Source of the DNA: DATLGB01 sp035540675
Lineage (GTDB): Bacteria > Actinomycetota > Thermoleophilia > Solirubrobacterales > Solirubrobacteraceae
Assembly (NCBI GenBank): GCA_035540675.1
Contig: DATLGB010000022.1
Location: 1-19,720 of the forward strand
Length of the DNA: 19,720 nt
Direction: 5' to 3'
The notes beneath the pieces were generated by a model that was given only the letters and a program-made list of their open reading frames with translations, was not told the origin of the DNA and ran no database searches. This document shows positions 9,028-15,903 of this stretch, one piece after another. The position numbers were made by a program, and so were the translations under genes. Every line of letters starts with the position of its first letter. The stretch's first letter is position 1.

Positions 9028-10815
9028 TCAGCGGCGGACCGTGCGCTTCAGTGTCGCGCCCGCCGCCGCGAGCGTCGCGGTCGCGGGCAGCCTGGCCGTG
9101 AAGGTCAGCTTCTGCCGCTGGCGCAGCGGTCGCTCGAGCTCGAGCGTCGTCGCGAACGTGCACGCGCTGCCGGTCGTCGGCGGGTGGAGCTGGGCGTCCC
9201 TGCGCGCGAGGCGCTTCCTGCCGCTCTTCAGGGTGATCGTGACGGCGCCGGCGCAGGCGCTCGGGGGCGTGCCGGCCGGCAGCGCGAGCTTGCCGCGCGC
9301 GCGCACGGCGCGCTTGCCGCGGCGCGGCTTGCCCCACAGCGTGAGCGTGCCGGTGGTCGGCGTGCCGGTGGTCTGCGTGCCCGTGGTCTGCGCGCCGGTG
9401 GTGGTGGTCGTCGGGCCTGTGGGTCCCGCCGCAAGCACGGCCGTCGTCGCACGGGCGAAGTCGTCCTCGTCGCGGTCGCCGTTGCCGGGAGTGCTGTCCG
9501 GGTCGGCGATGTCGCTGACGATGACCTCGGCGAGCTGACTCCGGTTCCCGGTCGCCCCGGCCCGAACGGCCAGCGTCAGCGTGGCGACGGCACCGGGGGC
9601 AAGAACGTCGATGTACCACGTGTGGGTGGTGGCGTTGTACGTCCCCTGCTCCGCCAGGGCCCGCCCGAGCGTAGTCCCCGCGGGTGCCGGAGCTGCCACG
9701 ACCACACCGCTGGTGGCGTCAGGCCCGTCGTTGCGGATGACCACCGTCGCGTCGTAGGCATCGCCGGCGTACACGGACGCGGGAGCAGTGACGCTCAGCG
9801 AGAGGTCGGCGAGGCGGCCGAGGGCCAGCCCCCCGAGGTCCAGGGGTTCGACGGCGGCCGGTGTCTCGTCGTCGCCGATGTCGTCGGTGTTGCCGTATCC
9901 GAGGCACCCGGCGCCACCGCCGCCCCAGCAGCGTACGCGCCCGGTGTCGAGGATCGCGCACGTGTGCTCGAAGGCTGCGGTGATGGCGGTGGCGGTGCGG
10001 CCGGGGCCGAGGTCGACGGGTCCGGCGGCGGCGGGGGAATCCATGATGCCGACGCTGGTGGTGTTGCCGTACCCGAGCCGGCCGCTATAGCCGAGGCCCC
10101 AGCAGCGGACGTCGCCGGTGTCGAGGATCGCGCACGTGTGCTCGTTTCCGGCGCTGATGGCGGTGGCGGTGCGGCCGGTCCCGAGGTCGACAGGGCCGGC
10201 GCTGGCGGGAGTCTCGTCGTCGCCGATCGTCTCGGTGTTGCCGTATCCGAGCTGCCCGCTGCCGCCGGAGCCCCAGCAGTGGACGTCGCCGGTGTCGAGG
10301 ATCGCGCACGTGTGCGCCCGGCCGGCGGTGATGGCGGTGGCGGTGCGGCCGGGGCCGAGGTCGACCGGTCCGGCGGCGGCGGGCGTCTCGTCGTCGCCGA
10401 TGCGCTCGGTGTTGCCGTACCCGAGCTGCCCCACGGGGCTTTCCCCCCAACAGCGCACCTGGCCCGTGTCGAGGGCGGCGCACGCGTGAAAGGCGCCGAC
10501 GGTGATGGCGGTGGCGGTGCGACCGGGCCCGAGGTCGACGGGCCTCACTGCGGCCGGAGCCTCGTCGTCACCGATGGTGTCGCTGTTGCCGTACCCGAGC
10601 CTGCCGCCGGCGCCGGCGCCCCAGCAGCGGACCCGGCCCGTTTCGAGGATGGCGCACGTGTGCAGGATGCCCGCTCCGAGGAAGCGCGCCTCGAGCCGCC
10701 GCACGTCCGAGGCGATCTGCTCGCCGTCGGCGGGCGCCACGGCGACGAGGGCGGTGGCGGCCGCTGCGGCCACCGTGATCGCTCTCGCGATCCTCTGGAT
10801 TCCTGCCGGTGGCAT
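9028..10815 (-). CDS. Secreted RCC1-repeat protein with DUF11-like domain
   Basis: This 595-residue exported protein has a signal peptide (residues 1-28, IQRIAR then an Ala/Val core). Five RCC1-type repeats follow, each reading roughly HTCAILDTG, VRCWG, GxLGYGNT and DDETPAA, with the His-x-Cys motif at residues 52, 110, 168, 226 and 284. A beta-sandwich of the DUF11 kind (about 335-420: LSVTAPASVYAGD, VVIRNDGPDATSG) comes next. Then a Thr/Gly linker (about 465-490) leads to a basic C-terminal domain (about 491-595). RCC1 repeats normally build a seven-bladed propeller; five suggest an incomplete propeller or oligomerisation. The pair of cysteines per repeat suits an extracytoplasmic disulfide-bonded fold. 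Ligand and role are unknown. ATG 10815 begins exactly where a predicted promoter would start transcription. Confidence 0.88.
   Translation of the reverse strand: MPPAGIQRIARAITVAAAAATALVAVAPADGEQIASDVRRLEARFLGAGILHTCAILETGRVRCWGAGAGGRLGYGNSDTIGDDEAPAAVRPVDLGPGRTATAITVGAFHACAALDTGQVRCWGESPVGQLGYGNTERIGDDETPAAAGPVDLGPGRTATAITAGRAHTCAILDTGDVHCWGSGGSGQLGYGNTETIGDDETPASAGPVDLGTGRTATAISAGNEHTCAILDTGDVRCWGLGYSGRLGYGNTTSVGIMDSPAAAGPVDLGPGRTATAITAAFEHTCAILDTGRVRCWGGGGAGCLGYGNTDDIGDDETPAAVEPLDLGGLALGRLADLSLSVTAPASVYAGDAYDATVVIRNDGPDATSGVVVAAPAPAGTTLGRALAEQGTYNATTHTWYIDVLAPGAVATLTLAVRAGATGNRSQLAEVIVSDIADPDSTPGNGDRDEDDFARATTAVLAAGPTGPTTTTTGAQTTGTQTTGTPTTGTLTLWGKPRRGKRAVRARGKLALPAGTPPSACAGAVTITLKSGRKRLARRDAQLHPPTTGSACTFATTLELERPLRQRQKLTFTARLPATATLAAAGATLKRTVRR
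9799..10668 (-). repeat. Five in-frame 174-bp tandem repeats (RCC1 units)
   Basis: Five consecutive coding units each span exactly 58 codons, shown by the constant spacing of the HxC motif and of GxLGYGNT. Units 2-4 are nearly identical over long stretches at DNA level (for example the blocks around 10033, 10207 and 10381), pointing to recent tandem duplication or gene conversion. The end of the fifth unit diverges. Confidence 0.85.
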
Positions 10816-10821
10816 CGTGGG

Positions 10822-10850
10822 ACCTTACGGGGGGCGTGGCCGCCGAGCAA
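10822..10850 (-). promoter_or_regulatory. Predicted promoter of the RCC1 gene, leaderless transcript
   Basis: On the minus strand, TTGCTC (10850-10845) and TAAGGT (10827-10822) are separated by exactly 17 bp, a housekeeping-sigma pattern (TTG then TAnnnT). A start about 7 nt after the -10 box falls on or next to the A of the ATG at 10815, implying a leaderless mRNA, as is common in Actinobacteria. Confidence 0.45.
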
Positions 10851-10860
10851 GCCGGCGGCT
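10838..10860 (-). terminator. Hairpin at the 3' end of the HNH gene
   Basis: GCCGCCG (10839-10845) and CGGCGGC (10853-10859) form a 7-bp stem with a 7-nt loop, extendable by one G-T pair. It overlaps the HNH stop codon and the -35 box of the next promoter. Without a T-tract it is only a weak terminator candidate. Confidence 0.25.
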
Positions 10861-11449
10861 ACGCCGCCTGCAGGTACGGCTTCCAGGTCGCCGGGATCGT
10901 CGGGCTGGCGAGCTGGATGAAGACGTGCGGGTTCGGCATCCGCGGGCGGTTGCGCGGGTGCATGTCGATCTGGTGCGGCAGCCTGTCGCCCTTGCGCCGG
11001 TTGCACGGCGCGCAGGCGGCGACGATGTTGTCCCACGTCGAGCCGCCGCCGCGCGAGCGCGGGATGACGTGGTCGACGGTGAGGGTCGTGCGCGCGCCGC
11101 AGTACTGGCACGTCCAGTCGTCGCGGGCGAAGACGGCGCGGCGGGTGATCTTGCGCCGGTGCGGGTCGCGCGGGACGCGCACGTAGGAGGTCAGCCGGAT
11201 CACGTGCGGGCGCGGGATCCGCCCGCACGCCCAGTGCAGGTCGCTGTCGCCGCGCTCGAGCACCTCGGCCTTCTGCTTGAGCAGCAGCACGGTGGCGCGC
11301 CGGACGGTGCAGACGTTGATGGGCTCGAACGTCGCGTTGAGCACGAGCACACGACCACCGGACCAGCGGGATCCGCTGAAGGTTGGTCCGTGCCGATGGT
11401 GGTCTCTCGCCGGCACGGACCCCAGTGGTGCTGGGGTCGTGGCGCTCAT
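10859..11449 (-). CDS. HNH endonuclease family protein
   Basis: This is a small stand-alone HNH (beta-beta-alpha-metal) nuclease of a type common in Actinobacteria. Conserved sequence begins at VLVLNATFEPINV (residue 34) and includes VRRATVLLLKQKAEV and the nuclease core: CQYC (C114, C117), DHVIPRSRGG (D126, H127), WDN (N141) and CAPCNRRKGDR (C146, C149, N150). The four cysteines should bind structural zinc, and H127 with the Asn residues forms the active site. Biological role is unknown. The start is uncertain. ATG 11449 gives 196 residues, but residues 1-33 are non-conserved and encoded by a sequence dominated by perfect inverted repeats. GTG codons at 11350 or 11344 would start at the conserved region and give about 161-163 residues. 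No RuvC or transposase domain is attached. Confidence 0.88.
   Translation of the reverse strand: MSATTPAPLGSVPARDHHRHGPTFSGSRWSGGRVLVLNATFEPINVCTVRRATVLLLKQKAEVLERGDSDLHWACGRIPRPHVIRLTSYVRVPRDPHRRKITRRAVFARDDWTCQYCGARTTLTVDHVIPRSRGGGSTWDNIVAACAPCNRRKGDRLPHQIDMHPRNRPRMPNPHVFIQLASPTIPATWKPYLQAA
11351..11436 (-). promoter_or_regulatory. Candidate structured leader of the HNH gene with alternative pairings
   Basis: Reading the minus strand there are three elements. CCCCAG/CTGGGG forms a hairpin (11436-11420). GGTCCGTGCCG/CGGCACGGACC forms a perfect 11-bp stem (11421-11411 with 11395-11385; 15-nt loop). The 3' arm's GGACC can instead pair with GGTCC at 11364-11360 around the small hairpin AGCGG/CCGCT. 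In addition GACCACC in the large loop (11404-11398) is perfectly complementary to GGTGGTC (11359-11353), which directly precedes the GTG codons at 11350 and 11344. This resembles a leader able to mask a translation start. It overlaps the longer annotated reading frame, so either the frame starts later or the structure lies in coding sequence. Confidence 0.4.
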
Positions 11450-11463
11450 GGAGCCTGGGCGGC

Positions 11464-11469
11464 AGTGTA
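11464..11469 (-). promoter_or_regulatory. Possible -10 box of the HNH gene
   Basis: TACACT on the minus strand fits TAnnnT and would start transcription near 11457, about 8 nt before the ATG at 11449 and about 107 nt before the GTG at 11350. The -35 region 17 bp upstream (GCTGGA/CTGGAA) is a weak match. Confidence 0.35.
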
Positions 11470-11498
11470 CCCGCAGCTCCGGGTGTTCCAGCGCCGTT

Positions 11499-12341
11499 TC
11501 AGGCCGCCGGATAGGACCCCAGGACCTTCACGGTCTCGGCCTGCGTGCGCAGTGCCTCGACGGCCTCGGCGACGCTCGCGTCGGCGGTCGAGCCGGCGAG
11601 GTCGGCGAAGAACATGTAGTGGCCGAGCCCCAGTCGCCGCGGCCGCGACTCGATGCGGGTGAGGTTGACGCCGCGGAACGCGAACTCCGACAGGCAGCGC
11701 ACGAGCCAGCCCGGCGTCTCGTCGCCGCCGCCCCACCAGACGACGCTCGTCTTGTGGTCGCCGCCACCCGCCGGCGGGGGCGCGTCGCGCGCGAGCCACA
11801 CGAACCGCGTCTCGTTGCCGGGGCCGTCCTCCACCCCCTCGCGCAGCACGACGCCGCCGTACAGGCGCGCCGCCAGCGGCGTCCCGAGGGCGGCGGCGGG
11901 CTCGGCGGGCGCCCGCCCCTCCGCCACCAGGCGCACCGCCTCGGCGGTCGACGCCACCGGCACCACCGCCGCCTGCGGCAGCTCGGCGCGGACGAACGCC
12001 GCGCACTGCGCCGCGGCCTGCGGGTGCGACAGCACCGCTCGCACCGACCCGAGCTCGACCTCGTCGCGCGCGATCAGCGCGTGGCGGACCGGGTGCACCA
12101 CCTCGCCGACGATCGTGACGTGCTCCGTTCCGACGGCGAGCGCGTCGAGCGTCTGCCCGACGGCGCCCTCGAGCGAGTTCTCGATCGGGACGATGGCGCG
12201 CTCGGCGGCGCCGGTCTCCACCGCGAGCACCGCCTCGTGCACCGAGCCGAGCGGCAGCGGGTCGCACGCCGGCGCGCGCGGGTCGGCGAGCATCGCGGCG
12301 TGGCTGTAGGTGCCCTCCGGGCCGAGGAACGCCGCCCGCAT
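11499..12341 (-). CDS. pheA: Prephenate dehydratase with C-terminal ACT domain
   Basis: The enzyme converts prephenate to phenylpyruvate with loss of water and CO2, the committed step to phenylalanine, in the cytoplasm. The 280-residue monofunctional form starts MRAAFLGPEGTYSHAA. The catalytic domain (about 1-185) carries VPIENSLEGAV, LSHPQA and the TRF motif (T178-R179-F180), whose threonine is essential in this family. The ACT regulatory domain (about 196-275) has ESRP (231-234), the phenylalanine-binding motif, so feedback inhibition by Phe is expected. There is no chorismate mutase domain. ATG 12341 overlaps the preceding DUF4446 stop by one base (TGATG), showing translational coupling. 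It is the last gene of the CARDB-DUF4446-pheA run. Confidence 0.95.
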   Translation of the reverse strand: MRAAFLGPEGTYSHAAMLADPRAPACDPLPLGSVHEAVLAVETGAAERAIVPIENSLEGAVGQTLDALAVGTEHVTIVGEVVHPVRHALIARDEVELGSVRAVLSHPQAAAQCAAFVRAELPQAAVVPVASTAEAVRLVAEGRAPAEPAAALGTPLAARLYGGVVLREGVEDGPGNETRFVWLARDAPPPAGGGDHKTSVVWWGGGDETPGWLVRCLSEFAFRGVNLTRIESRPRRLGLGHYMFFADLAGSTADASVAEAVEALRTQAETVKVLGSYPAA

Positions 12342-12862
12342 CAGTCGAGCGTCCGCGAGCCGACCTCGCCCGCCAGTGCCAGCCGCACGGCCTCGGCCTC
12401 CTCCGGCGACAGCTCGATCTCGGACTCGCCGGCGATCACCTGCTTGCAGTACAGGCGCGCGGACTCGCGGTGGGCGATCGAGGACAGCACGACGCCGCTG
12501 TGCTCGGCGTCGAGCAGCGCGATCGTCGTCGACTGGTGCCCGGACAACTCGCCGTAGGCGTCGTAGCGCACGAGCGAGCGGTAGGCGATGGCGCCGTCGA
12601 GCCGGTCCTCGGCCGCGCCCATGCGCTGCTCGAGGCGCGCCGCCATCTCCTCCACGCGCTCCTGCAGGGCGGCGAACGCGTCGTGCAGGTCGGCCGCGTG
12701 GCCGACCAGGTCCTGCTCGCCGTGGGCGCCGAGGACGACGCGCTGGGCGGCGCGCAGCCGCCGCAGCCGTAGCGTCAGGACCAGCGCCCACACGAGCGCG
12801 ATGAGGGCGAGCCCCGCGGCGGCGACGGCGACGATCGCGGGTCCGTCGGAGAAGTCGCTCAT
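12341..12862 (-). CDS. DUF4446 family membrane-anchored protein
   Basis: This 173-residue protein has one N-terminal transmembrane helix (about 9-31), then a basic stop-transfer segment (RLRRLR) and a helical, probably coiled-coil stretch (about 35-92, ALQERVEEMAARLEQ). The C-terminal domain reads VRYDAYGELSGHQS, IALLDAEHSGVVLSSI, HRESARLYCK, LSPEEAEAV. That order matches DUF4446, a family of unknown function common in Actinobacteria and Firmicutes. The C-terminal domain should be cytoplasmic. TACGAT at 12873-12878 on the minus strand could be a -10 box just upstream, but the gene lies only 33 bp after the CARDB gene and is more likely part of that operon. It overlaps pheA by one base. No Shine-Dalgarno is visible before ATG 12862. 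Confidence 0.88.
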   Translation of the reverse strand: MSDFSDGPAIVAVAAAGLALIALVWALVLTLRLRRLRAAQRVVLGAHGEQDLVGHAADLHDAFAALQERVEEMAARLEQRMGAAEDRLDGAIAYRSLVRYDAYGELSGHQSTTIALLDAEHSGVVLSSIAHRESARLYCKQVIAGESEIELSPEEAEAVRLALAGEVGSRTLD

Positions 12863-12895
12863 GCGGCCGCGGATCGTAGCCGGGGCCGGTCGCGG

Positions 12896-14008
12896 CTAGC
12901 CCGTGAACAGCACGTTGTAGGTCTGGCGGTTGTTGTCGGTCTTCTCCTCGCCCGGGACCGCCTTGACCTCGATCGTGACCTCGTAGAGCTCGTTGGCCGT
13001 CGGCCGGCGCGGCAGCGCGAGGTTGACCGTCGCCTCCTGGCCCTGCGCGATCTGGTCGACGGTCTTGCGCGCGCGGATCGCCTTGCCCTGCCCCTGGAGC
13101 GTCACGTGGACCGGGACGTCGAACTCGTTGTTCTCGCCCTGGTTGGAGAACTTCACGGTGAAGGTGAGGTCGCCCTCGGCCGGGACGCGATTGGCGGCGC
13201 CGGGCTGCAGCGTCACGTCGCCGACGGTCACCGACGTGAGGCCGGTGCCGTGCAGGCCGGGCCCGGTGGGCTCGTCCGGATCGCGGTTCTGGCCGCCCTC
13301 GGACAGCCGCGTGCCGAGCTGGTCGGCGACGTGGGCGGAGTCGAGCCACTGCAGGCCGCGGGTGAAGCCGCGCGTGGCGACCTCGTCGTCGCGGATGTCC
13401 TCCTCCTCGAACACCTGCGCGACGACCGGTGTGACGCGGGTCTGGATGAGGACGTCGGAGGCGATGAAGGACTGCATCTGCGCCGCGATGTTCTGGATCG
13501 CCTCGTCGGCGACGTCACCCTCGTCGCCGAGCGCCGTGGTCACCTGGCCGGCGACGTACTCGAGCCCGTCGCGCCGCAGCTCGAAGGCGATCAGCAGCGA
13601 GTCCTGCGCGATGGCGAGATCCCCCGGCGTGTCGAGCTCCCGCGCGCGGCGCAGCAGCACGTCGGCCTGGCTGCGCAGGCTGGAGATCTGCTGCTGCAGG
13701 TCCTCGGGCGACTGGCTCGCGGCCTGCGCCATCGTCTCGAAGAACTGCCCGCCGATGTCGTCGTCGGACTGCCGCACGAGCGTCGCCGCCTCGCGGTTGT
13801 AGTCGCGCAGCGCGTCCTGGTGGGCGGAGTTGCGGCACGCGCGCACGCCGAAGACGAGCACGATGAGCACGAGCGCGCCGACGCCGAGCGCGATCGCGCG
13901 GCGCATCCACAGCGTCTGCGGGTCGACGCCGAGCCCGCCGGCGGGGGCGGCCCGTCGCGGGCGGGGCGCCCGCCGGGTCGGCTCGTCGTCCTCGTCGAAG
14001 AAGGACAC
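12896..14008 (-). CDS. Single-pass membrane protein with extracytoplasmic CARDB-like domain
   Basis: This 370-residue protein has a short acidic/basic cytoplasmic N-terminus (DEDDEPTRR, then RPRRA) and one transmembrane helix (about 36-57, ALGVGALVLIVLVFGV). A long predicted helical region follows (about 60-240) with coiled-coil character (EDLQQQISSLRSQADVLLRRARE). The C-terminal beta-sandwich (about 275-368) has the CARDB pattern: FTVKFSNQGENNEFDV, then a strand-rich segment and EKTDNNRQTYNV. CARDB domains are extracellular and adhesion-like, so the bulk of the protein likely faces the wall. Its function is unknown. The start is GTG 14008, with GGAG about 11 nt upstream. It heads the operon continuing into DUF4446 and pheA, and is divergent from the kinase gene. 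Confidence 0.85.
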   Translation of the reverse strand: MSFFDEDDEPTRRAPRPRRAAPAGGLGVDPQTLWMRRAIALGVGALVLIVLVFGVRACRNSAHQDALRDYNREAATLVRQSDDDIGGQFFETMAQAASQSPEDLQQQISSLRSQADVLLRRARELDTPGDLAIAQDSLLIAFELRRDGLEYVAGQVTTALGDEGDVADEAIQNIAAQMQSFIASDVLIQTRVTPVVAQVFEEEDIRDDEVATRGFTRGLQWLDSAHVADQLGTRLSEGGQNRDPDEPTGPGLHGTGLTSVTVGDVTLQPGAANRVPAEGDLTFTVKFSNQGENNEFDVPVHVTLQGQGKAIRARKTVDQIAQGQEATVNLALPRRPTANELYEVTIEVKAVPGEEKTDNNRQTYNVLFTG

Positions 14009-14145
14009 GTGAAAGCTCGCTCCAGTGAGTCGAGAGGGGCCTCAAGTATGCCCGGAGGCGCGGTTGGACCGGTCGACGCCGGATTCGCCGCGTCGCGGCG
14101 TTCGCCTGCAAAGGGTCCGCGAGGCCGCCGCCGAACCCCTTCGGA
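14009..14145. promoter_or_regulatory. Divergent intergenic region between the CARDB and kinase genes
   Basis: This 137-bp gap must hold promoters for both directions. CATACT (14050-14045, minus) is a possible -10 box for the CARDB operon but lacks a good -35. A small inverted repeat CGCCG/CGGCG lies at about 14087-14101. I find no recognisable promoter for the kinase gene and no tRNA. Confidence 0.3.
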
Positions 14146-15879
14146 GTGTCCCTCACGGACGAGCTGAACGCGGTGGAGGAGGCGCCTCGCGGGGAGCTCG
14201 TGCTCGGCCGCTACCGGCTCGGGCGGCGCCTGGGGGCGGGCGGCTTCGGCGCCGTGCACGAGGCCGTCGACGAGCTGCTGGACCGCTGGGTCGCCGTGAA
14301 GGTGATCCACGCCGGCGGCGAGACGCCCGAGCGCGCCCGCCGCGAGGCGGTCGCTGCCGCCCGGCTCGACCACCCCGGCATCGTCGCCGTCTTCGACGCC
14401 GGCGAGGACGACCACGCCCGCTACCTCGTCTCCGAGCTGGTGGACGGCCGCACGCTGGCGCAGCTCGAGGCGGCCGGCGAGCTGAGCGACCGCGACGTGC
14501 TGCGGATCGGCCTCGCGCTGTGCGACGCGCTCGAGCACGCGCACGAGCGGGGGGTGGTGCACCGCGACGTCAAGCCGCACAACGTGCTCGTGCCGGACCG
14601 GCGGCGCACCTGGCGCGAGGCCGCCAAGCTGGCCGACTTCGGCGTGGCGATGCTCGCGGGCGACGACCCGCTGACGATGACGGGCGACGTCGTCGGGACG
14701 CTCGCCTACATGGCGCCCGAGCAGGCGGCCGGGCGGCGCGTCGACGCGCGCGCCGACCTCTACGCGCTCGCGCTCGTCCTCTACGAGGCGCTCGCCGGCG
14801 CCAACCCGATGCGCGGCGCGAACCCGGCCGACACCGCGCGCCGCGTCGGCGGCCCGGTGCCGCCGCTGGCTCGGGCGCGGCGGGACCTGCCCCCCGAGCT
14901 GTGCGCGGCGCTCGACCGCGCGCTGCGGACCGACCCCGCCGAGCGCGGGACGCTGGACGAGCTGGCCGACGCGCTCGAGGGCGCGCTGACCGAGGTGCCC
15001 GACGAGGGCGGCACGATCGCCGCTCACCCGCTCGAGCGCCCGGCGCTGCTGCCCCCCGTGCCGCGCGGTGCGCCGCGGGTCGCGCACGCCGCCGGCACCG
15101 GGGCGCTCGCGGGCGCGTGCGTCGCCGCCCTCGGCCCCGACACCGGCGTCCCGGCCGTCGCCGTCGCGGGCGCCGCCGCCCTGATCGCGCTGCTGCTGCC
15201 ACGCGCCGGCTGGCTGCTCGCGCTCGCGGGCGCCGCCACCGTGCTCGGCGCGGGGGCGGCGCTCACCGGCGGCGACCGGGCGGTGGCCGCACCCGGCAGC
15301 GCCGCGCTGCTGCTGCTCGCGGCGGCTCCCGTCCCGTTCGTGCTGGCGCGGGCGCCGCGAGCGTGGTCGCTGCCCGCGCTGGCGCCGGCGCTCGGCCTCC
15401 TGGCGCTCGCGGGCGCCTATCCCGCGCTGGCCGGCCGCGCCGCGCGGGTCCTCGAGCGCGCGGCGCTCGGCGCCGTGGGGGCGTGGTGGCTGCTGCTCGG
15501 CGAGTGCGTGACCGGCCGCGCGCTGCTGCTCGGCCCCGCGCCGGGCGCGCCCTCGGGCGACAGCGCGCAGGCCGCGCTGTCGCTGGCGGCCGACGCCGTG
15601 GCCGACGCCGCCGTGGCCGGCCTGCCGGCGCTGCTGGCGCTGTGGGCGCTCGCCGCCGCCGTGCTGCCGTGGCTGGTCCGCGGGCGCAGCCTGGCGGTCG
15701 ACGTCGTCGCCGCGACGGCCTGGGCCGCCGGCCTCGGGTCGGCCACCGCGGCGCTCGGCCAGTCGCTCTCCGGCGCCGCCGCCGAGCCGCGCGGCCTCGT
15801 CGCCGGCGCCGTCCTCGCGGGCGTCGCCGCCGTTGCGGGCGCGCGGATGGGACACTTCCCGCATGCCGATCGAGAGTGA
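14146..15879 (+). CDS. Hanks-type Ser/Thr protein kinase with polytopic membrane C-terminus
   Basis: The cytoplasmic kinase domain (about 22-285) phosphorylates Ser/Thr and has every catalytic element: glycine loop GAGGFGAV (30-37), VAVK with Lys52, HRDVKPHN with Asp141, DFG (164-166), a Thr-containing activation segment (LTMTGDVVGT) and MAPEQ (189-193). After a Pro-rich linker (about 287-312), the remaining 265 residues are almost all hydrophobic and suggest eight or nine transmembrane helices rather than the single helix plus PASTA repeats of PknB. The signal sensed is unknown. GTG 14146 is taken as start; no Shine-Dalgarno is evident, and a downstream GTG before LGRYRL is an alternative. 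fhaA starts 24 nt after the stop, so it heads the FHA/phosphatase/rodA operon. Neither pknA nor pknB can be assigned confidently. Confidence 0.93.
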   Translation: MSLTDELNAVEEAPRGELVLGRYRLGRRLGAGGFGAVHEAVDELLDRWVAVKVIHAGGETPERARREAVAAARLDHPGIVAVFDAGEDDHARYLVSELVDGRTLAQLEAAGELSDRDVLRIGLALCDALEHAHERGVVHRDVKPHNVLVPDRRRTWREAAKLADFGVAMLAGDDPLTMTGDVVGTLAYMAPEQAAGRRVDARADLYALALVLYEALAGANPMRGANPADTARRVGGPVPPLARARRDLPPELCAALDRALRTDPAERGTLDELADALEGALTEVPDEGGTIAAHPLERPALLPPVPRGAPRVAHAAGTGALAGACVAALGPDTGVPAVAVAGAAALIALLLPRAGWLLALAGAATVLGAGAALTGGDRAVAAPGSAALLLLAAAPVPFVLARAPRAWSLPALAPALGLLALAGAYPALAGRAARVLERAALGAVGAWWLLLGECVTGRALLLGPAPGAPSGDSAQAALSLAADAVADAAVAGLPALLALWALAAAVLPWLVRGRSLAVDVVAATAWAAGLGSATAALGQSLSGAAAEPRGLVAGAVLAGVAAVAGARMGHFPHADRE

Positions 15880-15903
15880 GCCGAGCACGCCTGCGGGTAC
15901 GGC

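Noticed and set aside
9346..9410. Repetitive GTGCCGGTGGTC-type stretch as a regulatory repeat
   Set aside because: It encodes the Thr/Gly linker of the RCC1 protein and is explained by the coding sequence.
9799..10668. CRISPR-like or non-coding tandem array
   Set aside because: The 174-bp periodicity is in-frame and encodes RCC1 units; there are no short repeats with unique spacers.
10859..11449. IscB/HEARO-type element (HNH nuclease plus structured RNA)
   Set aside because: The protein is short, has no RuvC or bridge-helix segments, and its structured region lies at the 5' end of its own gene rather than being an upstream omega-RNA of the expected kind.
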